NCBI GenBank assembly: GCA_041684965.1
Contig: JAWLGR010000003.1
Location: 62,001-126,000 of the forward strand
DNA from: Mariniphaga sp041684965
GTDB lineage: Bacteria; Bacteroidota; Bacteroidia; Bacteroidales; Prolixibacteraceae
Direction: 5' to 3'
Length of the DNA stretch: 64,000 nt
How positions within the stretch are numbered: the stretch's first letter is position 1; each line of letters starts with the position of its first letter. The notes below the pieces were generated by a model. That model searched no databases, was not told where the DNA came from, and saw nothing but the letters and a program-made list of their open reading frames with translations. A program made the position numbers and the translations under genes. Shown here piece by piece: positions 17,721-28,100 of this stretch.

Positions 17721-19172
17721 TTGCTAAAATACCTGCTTCAAATACTAACTGTAGCTATAATAATCCTTTCGCTAAACTCATGCGAAGACGAAGGATATTT
17801 AAGTTCCCCCGACGCCTATCTCAGGCTATCTACTGACACCATCATGTTTGACACCATCTTCACAACTATAGGCTCCACAACTCAAAACCTGAAAGTTTAC
17901 AACCCATACAATGAAAACCTCCTTATTTCACGCATCCGGGTGGCTGGCGGTGACTTTTCAAGCTTCAGGCTAAATATTAATGGAGTGCAGGCAAATGAAG
18001 CTTATGATATAGAAGTTCCTGCCAGAGACAGTATCTTTATATTTGTAGAGGTTACTGTTGATCCCAATGGACATAATCTTCCAATGGTAGTTCAGGATTC
18101 CATTGAATTTATCACCAATGCCAACCGGCAGAAAATACAACTAATTGCCTACGGCCAGGATTTCAATTTAATAAAGAGCGAAAATATAGGAACGACCACC
18201 TGGACAGCTGAAAAGCCCTATCTGGTTTACGATTATGCATACGTTGATTCAACGTCGGTATTAACAATTGAACCAGGTGCCCGAATCCATTTTCACAAAG
18301 GGGCCGGATTTTATGTAAGAGGTACGGTAAAAGCTGAAGGGAATTTCCAGAACCCTATAATTTTTACTTCAGACAGGCTGGAAGAAAGCTACAGAAATAT
18401 TCCTGATCAATGGAATGGCATTATATTATTTTCTGGTAGTAAAGGGAATGTTTTTAATTATACTATTATTAAAAATGCAAACATTGGGCTTCAGGCCGGA
18501 ACAATTGAAAACGAAGGATTTGCCAGCCTTGAGCTCAGAAATTCACGCATCGAGAATATGGCATATGCAGGCTTATTTGCTATAAAATCGAGTATTTCCG
18601 GCCATAATAATGTTATAGCTAATTGTGGCTTTTATGCAGCAGCACTACTCGTTGGTGGTAACTATGAATTTTACCATACCACCATTGCCAATTACTGGGG
18701 CGGCTTCTCAACCAGGGCAAGGAGAACCCCTTCACTCGTAATTTCCAATACCCTGGTTGTCGATAATTCCGATGGGTCCAGAACAGTTTACAACGGCGAC
18801 CTTGAAAAGGCAGTTTTTGGCAACAGCATCATTTTTGGTAACCAGTTGGTTGAAATTGAACTTGGAAACAATCAAGAAAATGCTTTTAACTATCTGTTTG
18901 ACCATTGTATCATTCAGGTTCCCGATACATTCAATATTTCCAACAGGGATCATTACCAAAACGTATGGAAAGGTCCAAAATTTGATCCGAAATTTATTGA
19001 CCCGTACGAGGATTACAATTATGCTCTGGACACCTTATCTCCTGCAAAAGATATGGGAAAAATCGATTATGCAAGAATGTTTCCACTCGACATTCTAAAC
19101 AAAGACCGGCTTTCTGATGAAGGACCTGATTTGGGAGCTTTTGAGCGAATCGAAAAAAAGAATGAAAAATAA
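17721..19172 (+). CDS. Lipoprotein with right-handed parallel beta-helix
   Basis: 483 residues. A lipobox ('LSLNSC', Cys21) places it in the outer envelope. Residues about 30-150 form an Ig-like 'DTIMFDTIF...' domain common in Bacteroidota surface lipoproteins. From about 165 on there are successive short turns with glycine, asparagine and beta strands ('VLTIEPGARIHFHKGAGFYVRG', 'NPIIFTSDR', 'NIGLQAGTI'), typical of a parallel beta-helix. Such proteins bind or cleave polysaccharide, but no catalytic residue set can be named. The start is TTG. It overlaps the next gene by 11 nt, suggesting translational coupling. Confidence 0.8.
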   Translation: MLKYLLQILTVAIIILSLNSCEDEGYLSSPDAYLRLSTDTIMFDTIFTTIGSTTQNLKVYNPYNENLLISRIRVAGGDFSSFRLNINGVQANEAYDIEVPARDSIFIFVEVTVDPNGHNLPMVVQDSIEFITNANRQKIQLIAYGQDFNLIKSENIGTTTWTAEKPYLVYDYAYVDSTSVLTIEPGARIHFHKGAGFYVRGTVKAEGNFQNPIIFTSDRLEESYRNIPDQWNGIILFSGSKGNVFNYTIIKNANIGLQAGTIENEGFASLELRNSRIENMAYAGLFAIKSSISGHNNVIANCGFYAAALLVGGNYEFYHTTIANYWGGFSTRARRTPSLVISNTLVVDNSDGSRTVYNGDLEKAVFGNSIIFGNQLVEIELGNNQENAFNYLFDHCIIQVPDTFNISNRDHYQNVWKGPKFDPKFIDPYEDYNYALDTLSPAKDMGKIDYARMFPLDILNKDRLSDEGPDLGAFERIEKKNEK

Positions 19173-20193
19173 AACGTTTGTTTTTGGGTTCTTCCTTTTG
19201 CTGAATATCCCCGCTTTTTCTCAAACCAGCACAAAGGATTTTTTTTTCCTGTTCTACAATGTGGAAAACCTTTTTGATACAACAGATGATCCAAAAACTT
19301 CTGATGAAGAATTTACACCCGAAGGTGTAAGACATTGGACTTATTCGCGGTTAAATAAAAAACTCATCAATATTTCAAAAGTAATCCATAGTGCCTCGGG
19401 TTGGGAACCTCCTCAATTGATTGCTCTTTGTGAGATAGAGAACAGATTAGTACTGGATAGATTGGTAAATGATACTCCTCTGAACAAATACCAATTCAAT
19501 ATTATTCAAAAGGAATCCCCTGATCCCCGTGGAATCGACGTGGCTTTATTATACAATCCGGATACTTTTTATCCCCTTGGCTACAAATGCATTTCATTAA
19601 AAAGTGAGGAAGGCAACATTTTGAAAAGCAGGGAAATACTTTACGTTTCAGGATTAATTGGGCTGACTGATACACTGCATATTTTTGTTAACCATTGGCC
19701 ATCAAGGTACTCAGGCCTGCTTGAAAGCAAATCTGCCCGTAACCTTGCTGCTCAGACTCTTCGATTGTGCATTGATTCCTTAACTAAAAAGTATCCTCAT
19801 CCAAAAATAATTGTTGCAGGGGATTTCAATGACCAGCCAACCGATGAAAGTATTTCACTCTTCTTGCAGGCAGAAGGGTCATCAGAGACTCCTGAGAAGC
19901 ATAAATTATATAACCTTTCCCTGCCCTGGATGATGGAAGAAATACAAACCATAAAACACCAGTCACAATGGATGGTCTTTGATCAAATCATCGTTTCTGG
20001 GGCATTACTGGAACCAAATACAAGACTGTATACAAAACCAGAATGGGCAAATATTATTAAATTTCCGTTTCTTCTCGAAAAAGATGAAAAGTATGGTGGC
20101 ATGAGGTTAAATCGTACTTATTATGGATTCAGGTACCACGGAGGATTCAGCGATCATTTGCCGGTAATGTTAAAAATCAGGACAACCCTTTAG
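19162..20193 (+). CDS. Secreted endonuclease/exonuclease/phosphatase family protein
   Basis: 343 residues from ATG 19162, chosen because it starts a clear signal peptide ('FVFGFFLLLNIPAFSQ'). The upstream in-frame Met at 19117 would bury it. EEP-fold motifs are 'FYNVENLFD' (metal-binding Asn and Glu), 'CEIENR', 'RGIDVALLYNP', 'FVNHWPSR', 'VAGDFNDQP' and 'GFSDHLPV'. The set is complete for a metal-dependent phosphodiesterase acting in the periplasm or outside. Substrate (DNA, phospholipid or inositol phosphate) is unknown. It is coupled to the beta-helix lipoprotein by an 11-nt overlap. Its 3' end overlaps the converging CCA enzyme gene by 17 nt. Confidence 0.88.
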   Translation: MKNKTFVFGFFLLLNIPAFSQTSTKDFFFLFYNVENLFDTTDDPKTSDEEFTPEGVRHWTYSRLNKKLINISKVIHSASGWEPPQLIALCEIENRLVLDRLVNDTPLNKYQFNIIQKESPDPRGIDVALLYNPDTFYPLGYKCISLKSEEGNILKSREILYVSGLIGLTDTLHIFVNHWPSRYSGLLESKSARNLAAQTLRLCIDSLTKKYPHPKIIVAGDFNDQPTDESISLFLQAEGSSETPEKHKLYNLSLPWMMEEIQTIKHQSQWMVFDQIIVSGALLEPNTRLYTKPEWANIIKFPFLLEKDEKYGGMRLNRTYYGFRYHGGFSDHLPVMLKIRTTL

Positions 20194-21616
20194 AAGGGGT
20201 AATTCCCAGTTCTTTTGCCTTATTGAGCATAAACTGATAAGCTTCCTTAAGATCATTGTGTATTGTTCCATCAAGAATTGCTTCCTTAATGGCATCTTTG
20301 ATAATACCAACTTCCTTTCCTGGTGGTATTCCAAAAGTTTCCATGATGAGTTCTCCCGTGACTGGTGGTTGAAAGTTTCGAATGGCATCCCGTTCCTCAA
20401 TTTCCTTGAGTTTTTGCCTTACAAGTTCAAAATTTTTCATGTACCGTATTACTTTCCCCTGGTTTTTGGAGGTTATATCAGCTTCACATAAAGTCATCAG
20501 ATCGTCAATATCATCCCCGGCTTCAAATAATAAGCGTCTTACAGCAGAATCCGTAACTTCTTCCTCTGTAAGAACTATTGGGCGCATATGCAGCAAAACC
20601 ATTTTCTGTACATACTTCATTTTCTCATTCTGCGGAAGTTTTAGCCGATTAAAGATCTTTGGTACCATTTTCCCACCCACAAAATTATGAGCATGGAATG
20701 TCCATCCCTGCCCTTCAATAAATTTTTTGGTAACCGGCTTGGCAATATCGTGTAGAATTGCAGACCATCTCAGCCATAGATTATCTGTGTGGAGGGAAAT
20801 CCTGTCGAGTACTTCAAGTGTATGATAAAAATTATCTTTATGACCTGTTCGTTTCATAACATCCACCCCTTTCATCTGATGCAATTCAGGTAGAATGAGC
20901 TCAAGCAGGCCGGTTTCATCAAGTAATTTAAATCCTGATGAAGGTTTGGATGCGAGAATTATTTTATTCAGTTCATCAGTAATTCTTTCTGCAGAAACAA
21001 TTTTTATCCGTTCTCGGTTTTTAGCAATTCCCTGAAGTGTATTTGTTTCAATTTCAAAATTCAACTGTACTGAAAAACGTATTGCTCTCATCATTCTTAA
21101 CGGATCATCTGAAAAAGTGACAGCAGGATCTAAGGGAGTCCGAATTATTTTGTTTTTTAAATCAGTCAGCCCATTGAAGGGATCGACGAGGTGTCCAAAG
21201 TTAAACTGGTTTAATCCGATTGCAAGTGTGTTTATGGTTAAATCTCTCCTGTTCTGATCGTCTTCCAGTGTTCCCTGTTCAACAAAAGGATTACGGGATT
21301 CGCTCCGGTACGATTCTTTCCGGGCTCCAACAAACTCAACTTCAAATCCCTTATACCTAAAATGAGCGGTACCATAATTTTTAAAAACTGTAACTTTAGG
21401 TCTTGGGACTAAAACTCTTGCAACCATATTAGCGAGTTCTATACCACTGCCCTGAGTAACAATATCTATATCCTTTGACTTTCGCTCAAGGATTAAATCC
21501 CGAACATAACCTCCAATTACATAAGTTTCCTGATTTAACCGGTCAGATACTTCTGAAATTGATTTAAATATATTGTTGTTCAATATTTTATGTGCATTTA
21601 CTGCCAAAAAATTCAT
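20177..21616 (-). CDS. cca: CCA tRNA nucleotidyltransferase with HD domain
   Basis: 479 residues. The class II nucleotidyltransferase core is present: 'YVIGGYVRDLILERKSKDIDIV' supplies the GG-VRD and DxD metal motifs. It is followed by 'RRDLTINTLAI' and 'DDPLRMMRAIRFSVQLNFEIE'. A C-terminal HD domain ('LHDIAKPVTKKF') is present, as in many bacterial enzymes that add or repair the CCA end of tRNA. It is cytoplasmic. It is transcribed toward the EEP gene and overlaps its end by 17 nt. No neighbour of related function is seen. Confidence 0.95.
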   Translation of the reverse strand: MNFLAVNAHKILNNNIFKSISEVSDRLNQETYVIGGYVRDLILERKSKDIDIVTQGSGIELANMVARVLVPRPKVTVFKNYGTAHFRYKGFEVEFVGARKESYRSESRNPFVEQGTLEDDQNRRDLTINTLAIGLNQFNFGHLVDPFNGLTDLKNKIIRTPLDPAVTFSDDPLRMMRAIRFSVQLNFEIETNTLQGIAKNRERIKIVSAERITDELNKIILASKPSSGFKLLDETGLLELILPELHQMKGVDVMKRTGHKDNFYHTLEVLDRISLHTDNLWLRWSAILHDIAKPVTKKFIEGQGWTFHAHNFVGGKMVPKIFNRLKLPQNEKMKYVQKMVLLHMRPIVLTEEEVTDSAVRRLLFEAGDDIDDLMTLCEADITSKNQGKVIRYMKNFELVRQKLKEIEERDAIRNFQPPVTGELIMETFGIPPGKEVGIIKDAIKEAILDGTIHNDLKEAYQFMLNKAKELGITPSKGLS

Positions 21617-21760
21617 TATCTGTCAGCCTTTGTTAAAATTTGTGACAAAATTACAATTATTTGAACTAAAACAGTCTTAAAACATTTTAAGTTATAAATG
21701 GCATTGTATTTGAATTAAAACATTCAGATATATAGATATATTAATTTAAATTTTTCAGAT

Positions 21761-22132
21761 ATGTTGGAACATTTGACAAAACAAACATTCAAGGAGAAGG
21801 TATTTAATTTCGAAGAAAATAAAGAGTGGAAATATGAAGGTTCCGTTCCATGTTTAATAGATTTTTATGCCGATTGGTGTGGACCATGTAAAATGGTTGC
21901 TCCTGTTTTGGAAGAATTGCAAAAGGAATATGGAGAGAAACTGGTAATTTATAAAATTGATACAGAGCAGGAGCAGGAACTTGCCGGCATGTTTGGCATA
22001 CAAAGTATACCATCACTATTGTTTGTACCGGTAGATGGCCAACCTCAAATGGCAATGGGGGCCTTACCTAAAGATACATTTGAAAAAGCAATTGCCGATG
22101 TTTTAAAAGTTGAAAAGCCGTTGATAAATTAA
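21761..22132 (+). CDS. trxA: Thioredoxin
   Basis: 123 residues, slightly longer than classical thioredoxin because of an N-terminal extension of about 15 residues. The redox site WCGPC (Cys40, Cys43) is intact, as are the 'DFYADWCGPCK' surroundings and the cis-Pro in 'GIQSIPSLLF'. There is no signal peptide, so this is a cytoplasmic disulfide reductant. It ends 4 nt inside the converging murF gene. A second thioredoxin-fold protein with an incomplete motif lies at 31057. Confidence 0.93.
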   Translation: MLEHLTKQTFKEKVFNFEENKEWKYEGSVPCLIDFYADWCGPCKMVAPVLEELQKEYGEKLVIYKIDTEQEQELAGMFGIQSIPSLLFVPVDGQPQMAMGALPKDTFEKAIADVLKVEKPLIN

Positions 22133-23427
22133 AGGTAGTCAACTACTTTTTCCAATTGGATTCCGCGTGATCCCTTAATTAAAACATTCCCCTTGTGAAG
22201 CGGATATTTTTGCAGGTGCCTGCTTAATTCATCTGAGTTAAGAAATGTTTTATATGACAAGTTTCCTGAAACCTCGGTAAATATTGGCCCCACGAGAAAA
22301 ACCTCTTTAAATTTATTGCTGGAAATATTTTTCAGAATCGCTCTATGTTCTTCAAGGGATCTTGGCCCTAATTCGAGCATATCTCCCAAAATTAAAATCC
22401 GGGGAGATTGGAAAACTGAAATAAAACTGGTTATGGATGCTTTCATACTGGTAGGGTTGGCATTATAAGCATCCATAACTATTTTTAAACCGTTTTTCTC
22501 AATCATTTGCGAACGGTTGTTTATGGGCTGGTAACCAGCAAGGGCTGCCTGTATTTCCTGCGGATTCACATTAAAAAAATGACCAATACAGGCAGCTGCC
22601 ATTAAGTTTTCAAAATTATATCTGCCAATGAGCTGGGTTTGTATTTCCCTGACTTCTTTTGGGAAATTTATCTGAATATGAAGAAAAGGAGAAGAACAGA
22701 TATATTTTCCAGTTAAATCTGCATTTTCCTCGCCAAAACTTACCCTTCTTTCAATTGTTGACACCAAGTCCACGAGAACAGGATTTTCACGGTTGTAAAA
22801 AATTGTTCCTTTCTTTTTTTTAACATGCTGATAAAGCTCGGCTTTTGTTTTTCTAATGGTTTCAAAGGAGCCAAAACCTTCCAGATGTGCAACTCCAATA
22901 TTGGTTATAATTCCATAATCGGGATCTGCAATTGTACAAAGGGCAGCAATTTCCCCGGCATGATTGGCTCCCATTTCTATAATTCCAAACTCAGTGTTAC
23001 AATCCATCTGGAGCAAGGTCAAAGGTACCCCAATGTGGTTGTTTAAATTACCCCGGGTACAGACAAGTTCAAACCGCGCAGAAAGAACTGCTGAGATAAG
23101 TTCTTTCGTTGTTGTTTTTCCATTCGATCCTGTAATGGCAAGTATTGGTATACCCAGTTTTATACGGTGGTAGTTCGCCAGTTCCTGTAATGTCTTAAGT
23201 ACATTATCCACCAAAATAGTTCTTTCAGACACCCGAAACTGTGCATCATCAATAATTGCAAATGCGGCACCATTATTTAAAGCTTCCGATGCAAATTGAT
23301 TTCCGTTAAATTGTTCACCCTTTAATGCAAAAAACAGACATCCGGCTTCTATCTTTCTGCTATCGGTTACTATATTAGGATGCTTTAGAAATATCTGATA
23401 TAATTGTTCGGCAGTCATTTTCTTCAT
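22129..23427 (-). CDS. murF: UDP-N-acetylmuramoyl-tripeptide--D-Ala-D-Ala ligase
   Basis: 432 residues from ATG 23427. The frame is open to 23517, but that part overlaps gldJ and is not MurF-like. MurF adds the D-Ala-D-Ala dipeptide in the cytoplasm to complete the peptidoglycan precursor. Motifs are 'TDSRKIEAGCLFFALKGEQFNG' at the start, the ATP loop 'ITGSNGKTTTKE', 'EMGANHAGEI', and 'DAYNANPTSMKASI' and 'LGDMLELG' later. The gene lies directly after gldJ, an order also found in Flavobacterium. A terminator-like hairpin ends right at the start codon, which could uncouple it from gldJ transcription. Confidence 0.95.
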   Translation of the reverse strand: MKKMTAEQLYQIFLKHPNIVTDSRKIEAGCLFFALKGEQFNGNQFASEALNNGAAFAIIDDAQFRVSERTILVDNVLKTLQELANYHRIKLGIPILAITGSNGKTTTKELISAVLSARFELVCTRGNLNNHIGVPLTLLQMDCNTEFGIIEMGANHAGEIAALCTIADPDYGIITNIGVAHLEGFGSFETIRKTKAELYQHVKKKKGTIFYNRENPVLVDLVSTIERRVSFGEENADLTGKYICSSPFLHIQINFPKEVREIQTQLIGRYNFENLMAAACIGHFFNVNPQEIQAALAGYQPINNRSQMIEKNGLKIVMDAYNANPTSMKASITSFISVFQSPRILILGDMLELGPRSLEEHRAILKNISSNKFKEVFLVGPIFTEVSGNLSYKTFLNSDELSRHLQKYPLHKGNVLIKGSRGIQLEKVVDYL

Positions 23428-23457
23428 AAAAAAACCCCATTTAAACAAATGAGGCTT
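23428..23457 (-). terminator. Terminator-like hairpin between gldJ and murF
   Basis: On the minus strand CCTCATTT pairs with AAATGGGG around a GTTT loop (one G-U pair) and is followed by seven T residues that run straight into the murF ATG. It should end gldJ transcripts or act as an attenuator for murF. Confidence 0.65.
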
Positions 23458-23477
23458 TATTGAATTAATTAATCCCT

Positions 23478-24908
23478 TTAAAATCCTTCCGGGCTTCCGG
23501 TTCGATCCATTACACAACGGAATCCCAAATCATTTTGAGCAGCCGATTGTTCCAGATACCTTCTTGTACCGGGGACCAGCCAGTATGCACGGTCTTTCCA
23601 GGAGCCACCTTTGTAAACTCTTACTTCATCATTAATAAAGGATGAGAAGGCACCCGGACGATCGTCACTTATATACATATCCGAAGTATTCCTGCCTTGT
23701 TCTGCATTCCAGTCACCAGACTCAACAACCTGTGAATCAATACTGCCATCTCTGAAATTCCGGTAATCAGCAATTGTATCACGGATAAGTTCTCCATACT
23801 GGTCACGAACAAATTCACCACCCGGTCCACGACGGTATTCTGTAATTACATTCCCCCTGAATGGCTGAAATTCATTAACATCAAGGAACGACAGCGGACG
23901 ATAAACATCGGCAACCCATTCGTTAACATTGCCTGCCATGCAATATAAACCATAATCATTTGGTTCATAAGAAAAAACGGGAGCAGTAATATCAGCATTA
24001 TCATTTAATGCCCCTGCCATCCCCATCATATCACCACGGCCTCTGACAAAGTTTGCCCTCAGGCGGCCTTTATCCCTGCGGGTATCTTTTCTCAGATAAG
24101 CACCATCCCATGGATAAAGACGGCGGTCAGTCAGCAATTCACCATCTGTATTACCAATCAATCCGTAAGCCGCATATTCCCATTCAGCCTCTGTAGGCAA
24201 CCTGTAACTTGGAAGCATGATCCCATCTTCCCAGCTTACCTGACGGGGGTTATTACCTGGAGTTCCCTGATATAAACCTGTTAGATAAGCATCAGTGGTA
24301 AACACATTTTGACCCGCCTGCGCGTTATCGTGTTGCAAAATACCTCTTGCAACCAGAATCTTTTCATTCACTCTGTCTGTTCTCCAGCGACAGTATGCGT
24401 TTGCCTGGTTCCAGCTTACTCCTACTACAGGATAATCGCTGTATGCAGGATGCCTGAAATAATTATTTACATAAGGCTCGTTGTAAGCCAGTTCACTGCG
24501 CCATAGGTTGGTGTCGGGAAGTGCAGAATTTATTCTTTGACGATCTCCCGGATAAACCCGTTTTAACCAATGGACGTATTCACGGTAATCCTGGTTTGAA
24601 ATTTCTGTTTCATCCATATAAAAAGAAGCAACTGTTACCCTGCGTGGATGATTGTCCCATTGATACATTACATCTTCTTCAACACGGCCCATAGTAAAAG
24701 TACCTCCCTGAATAAAAACCAAGCCAGGACCAGTTTCCTGCTCATAACCAGCAAGATAAGGTATATTGCCTGTCTCTTCTGAATTGTATTCCCAACCGGT
24801 GGTGCGGGAAGATTCAGAACCACCACGGAATAAACCGCATCCTGAAAGGACTGCTACTAAAAACAAAATCAATAATGTTTTCAGATTCAATAATTTGGCG
24901 TTTTTCAT
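23478..24908 (-). CDS. gldJ: Gliding motility/T9SS lipoprotein GldJ
   Basis: 476 residues with a lipoprotein signal ('VLSGC', Cys24). The mature part begins 'TTGWEYNSEETGN' and contains an FGE-sulfatase (SUMF1) fold: 'GPGLVFIQGGTFTMGRVEEDVMYQWDNHPRRVTV', 'MDETEISNQDYREYVHW', 'YPVVGVSWNQANAYCRWRTDRVNE', 'LPTEAEWEYAAYG', 'VNEWVADVY' and 'LGFRCVMDR'. GldJ, not GldK, is preferred because of the TGW-YN start and because Flavobacterium has gldJ beside murF and porU-porV. GldJ stabilises the type IX secretion motor and is needed for gliding. The ATG at 24908 is used; the Met at 24926 is six codons earlier and less signal-like. Confidence 0.88.
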   Translation of the reverse strand: MKNAKLLNLKTLLILFLVAVLSGCGLFRGGSESSRTTGWEYNSEETGNIPYLAGYEQETGPGLVFIQGGTFTMGRVEEDVMYQWDNHPRRVTVASFYMDETEISNQDYREYVHWLKRVYPGDRQRINSALPDTNLWRSELAYNEPYVNNYFRHPAYSDYPVVGVSWNQANAYCRWRTDRVNEKILVARGILQHDNAQAGQNVFTTDAYLTGLYQGTPGNNPRQVSWEDGIMLPSYRLPTEAEWEYAAYGLIGNTDGELLTDRRLYPWDGAYLRKDTRRDKGRLRANFVRGRGDMMGMAGALNDNADITAPVFSYEPNDYGLYCMAGNVNEWVADVYRPLSFLDVNEFQPFRGNVITEYRRGPGGEFVRDQYGELIRDTIADYRNFRDGSIDSQVVESGDWNAEQGRNTSDMYISDDRPGAFSSFINDEVRVYKGGSWKDRAYWLVPGTRRYLEQSAAQNDLGFRCVMDRTGSPEGF

Positions 24909-25101
24909 ATCTTTTGTGATTGTCACAATTATAACTGATTTGTTGTATTCTTATTGTTTAACGAATGAAAATTTTCAATTATTATAATTCTATAGTTGGT
25001 ATTTTGGCTCATATTTGTCAAAAATAATTGTTTTATTGAAATTGTTGTACCACTGCAATAATTATTTTCATCAGACGTTTAACAGATATTCACAATATGG
25101 C

Positions 25102-28100
25102 ATGATAAGAATGAACAAATACCTCCTTCTGAATAAATATCTCCCATTTTTACTGATGTTGTTTACCGGGTTTACTTCAAACGATATCCGTAGGGAAATT
25201 ATTATCATTGAGTGGTATTCTTCATCCGAAGCTGAAACCAAATTAGGTTTTACCTTTGCAAATGCGGGTATCAGATGGCTAAACACTCAAGCTGTGCCGG
25301 TTTTTATCAAAGATTATATTCTTGAAAGTAAAGATCAGGATTTTCAATTTGTTTTTGAAAATCCTGTATATGAAGAAGTAAATATAGAAAATAATGATTT
25401 TCTGCATAGTGAATTACCTCAAAAATCTGATTTAATAAAAACGCGCCTGGTTTCCGGCGAATTTCATAAAATTGAAATCCAGATTCCGGCTGTTATACAA
25501 AATGATAACAAAATCCTCCTGCTCAAAAAATTTGAACTGAAACAAATCCCTGTAAAAATGAAATCTGCTTCTATTGCAAACTATGAGTGGAAGCAAGAAT
25601 CTGTTCTACGCGAAGGGAAATGGAAAAAAATAAAAACAACGGAAAAGGGAATTTACAAAATTCCTTTTTCAAAATTAGCTTCTTGGGGCTTTTCAAATCC
25701 GTCTCAGGTAAAGGTATTTGGTGCAGGAGCTATGATATTATCAGAAGATCCGGGGAAAATTGAATACGATGATTTACCACAACTATCTATCTGGCATGGA
25801 AAAAATAATGGAACCGACTGTCTTTTTTTCTACGCACCCGGCAGCATCGAATGGAAACCCAATCAAGCTGAGAATTCTCTTGAACACCATCTAAATCCTT
25901 ACACATCCGAGGGATATTTCTTTTTAAACGAGCAACAGGCATCTATCAAACAAATTGAAGTTTCAACCGAACCAGAAGCCCAGCCCACTCATAGCCTTAT
26001 TTCATTTGATGAATATGCTTTACATGAAACCGAACAATTTAACTTATTACAGTCTGGCAGGCAATGGTTTGGCGATAGATTTGGACATGGAACCGCCCGA
26101 AATTACACTTTCCCCCTTACCGATGCTGAACTAAATTCAAATATTTCAATCCGGGTAAAAGCTGCCGGGCGTTCATCATTCTCTTCGCAACTAAATATTT
26201 CTGCCGGATCAGCCAACCTGGGAAAGCTTGATTTTACAAGAGTTAATACATCGGATAAAACAGGTTTATATGCTGATGAACGTACAGGGCTGTTTTCAAC
26301 ACCAGCTTCCGCAGGTAATTTGAATATTGAATTGAAGTTCTCAGGAAGTGGTTCAAATCCGGAAGCCTGGCTTGATTTTATAGAACTTCAATACCGTAGA
26401 ATTCTTAAAGTTGGTAATACCCCCTTATTTTTTCGCGATTTAAATACAGTTGGCTCTGGCAATATAGTAGAATTTAACATTCAGACTAACTTGTCTGATA
26501 TAAAAGTTTGGGATATTACCGATGCATTTAATGTAATGGAAGTTCCTCTTTCCTTTTCTGATAATTCTGCAAAAGGCAAACAAGCGACATCGCAACTGAA
26601 AGAATTTGTGGCATTTAATCCAAATGGCAATTTCCCCGATCCTGAACTGGTTGGAGATGTCGAAAACCAAAACCTGCATGAATTAAGTACACCTGAATTC
26701 CTTATAATAACACATCCGAATTTTTTGAAGCAGGCGAATGATCTTGCTGAATTTCACAGATCAACTGATGCATTAAGTGTGGAAGTTGTAGCAGCAAATA
26801 AAGTTTATAATGAGTTCAGTTCCGGAACTAAAAATGCGACCGGCATCCGCAATTTTATAAAAATGTTTTACGACAGAAATGAAGGTCTGAAATATGTCCT
26901 TTTATTTGGTGATGGCAGTTACGACAACAAAGGTATTAATAGCGGGTCTTTAAATCTCATACCAACATATCAATCGGAAAATTCTTTAAACCCGGTGAGA
27001 TCATTTGTTACCGACGATTATTTCGTTTTGCTTGATGCCGGAGAAAGTGTTTTTGTGGGAGCGATTGATTTAGGCATTGGAAGAATACCAGCATCAACAA
27101 GTTTTGAGGCTGAACTTGCTGTAAAAAAAATAAGAAATTATCACTCACAGGAAGCTCTTGGAAAATGGAGAAATGTGCTTTGTTTTATAGGTGACGATGG
27201 TGACAACAATCTACACATGTCCGACTCGGAAAAACTTAGCAACCAGGTAAATGGGAAACACTCTGAATTTATTACTGATAAAATTTACTTTGATGCTTTT
27301 CAAAAAATCACCGGTCCGGGGGGAGATAGCTATCCCGAGGTCACCCAGGCAATTAATAATCGCGTCAAAGAAGGTGTGTTAATATTAAATTATGTAGGAC
27401 ATGCCAATGATCGGTTTCTTGCCGATGAAAAAGTTTTGGATATAAGTCATATCAATTCGTGGTCAAATGCATCTAAATTACCCATTTTTGTGACTGCCAC
27501 ATGTGAATTCAGCCGGTTTGATGCCGATAATAAATCGGCAGGAGAATATATATTTTTTAACCCCAATGGGGGTGGCATTGGCTTGTTTTCAACTACCCGG
27601 CTGGTTTATGCCAATTCCAATTTTTTACTGAGTCGCAGTTTTTACAATTTTGTTCTGGCAAAAGACGCTAACGGCAGGCAATACAGAATGGGTGATATCA
27701 TGCGTTTGGCAAAAATAAACACATCAAATGCGAATGTAATCAACAAAAGAAATTTCACTCTTCTTGCCAATCCTGCTTTAAAATTATCGTATCCCGGGCA
27801 TAAAGTAATAACATCATCAATAAATGGGAAAGAATCATCTTCAGTCCCCGACACAATAGGGGCATTGCAGGAAATTACCGTCACGGGTTTTATAGCAGAT
27901 GAATTTCAAAATAAACTTAGCAATTTTTCAGGAAGAATTGTTCCGGTTGTTTACGATAAAGCTGTAATTAAAAAAACCAGGGGGAACTCAGGTGCAAATC
28001 CTATGGAATTCAAAGTACAGGAAAATATAATATACCAGGGTCTGGCTGAAGTGGTAAACGGGGAATTTGAATTTAGTTTTATTGTCCCCAGGGATATTGC

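Noticed and set aside
23428..23517. Longer N-terminus for MurF
   Set aside because: It overlaps gldJ and would run through the terminator; MurF homology begins at 23427.
23478..24908. Assignment of the SUMF1 lipoprotein as GldK
   Set aside because: The TGW-YN start and the neighbourhood with murF and porU-porV favour GldJ; gldL, which follows gldK, is absent.
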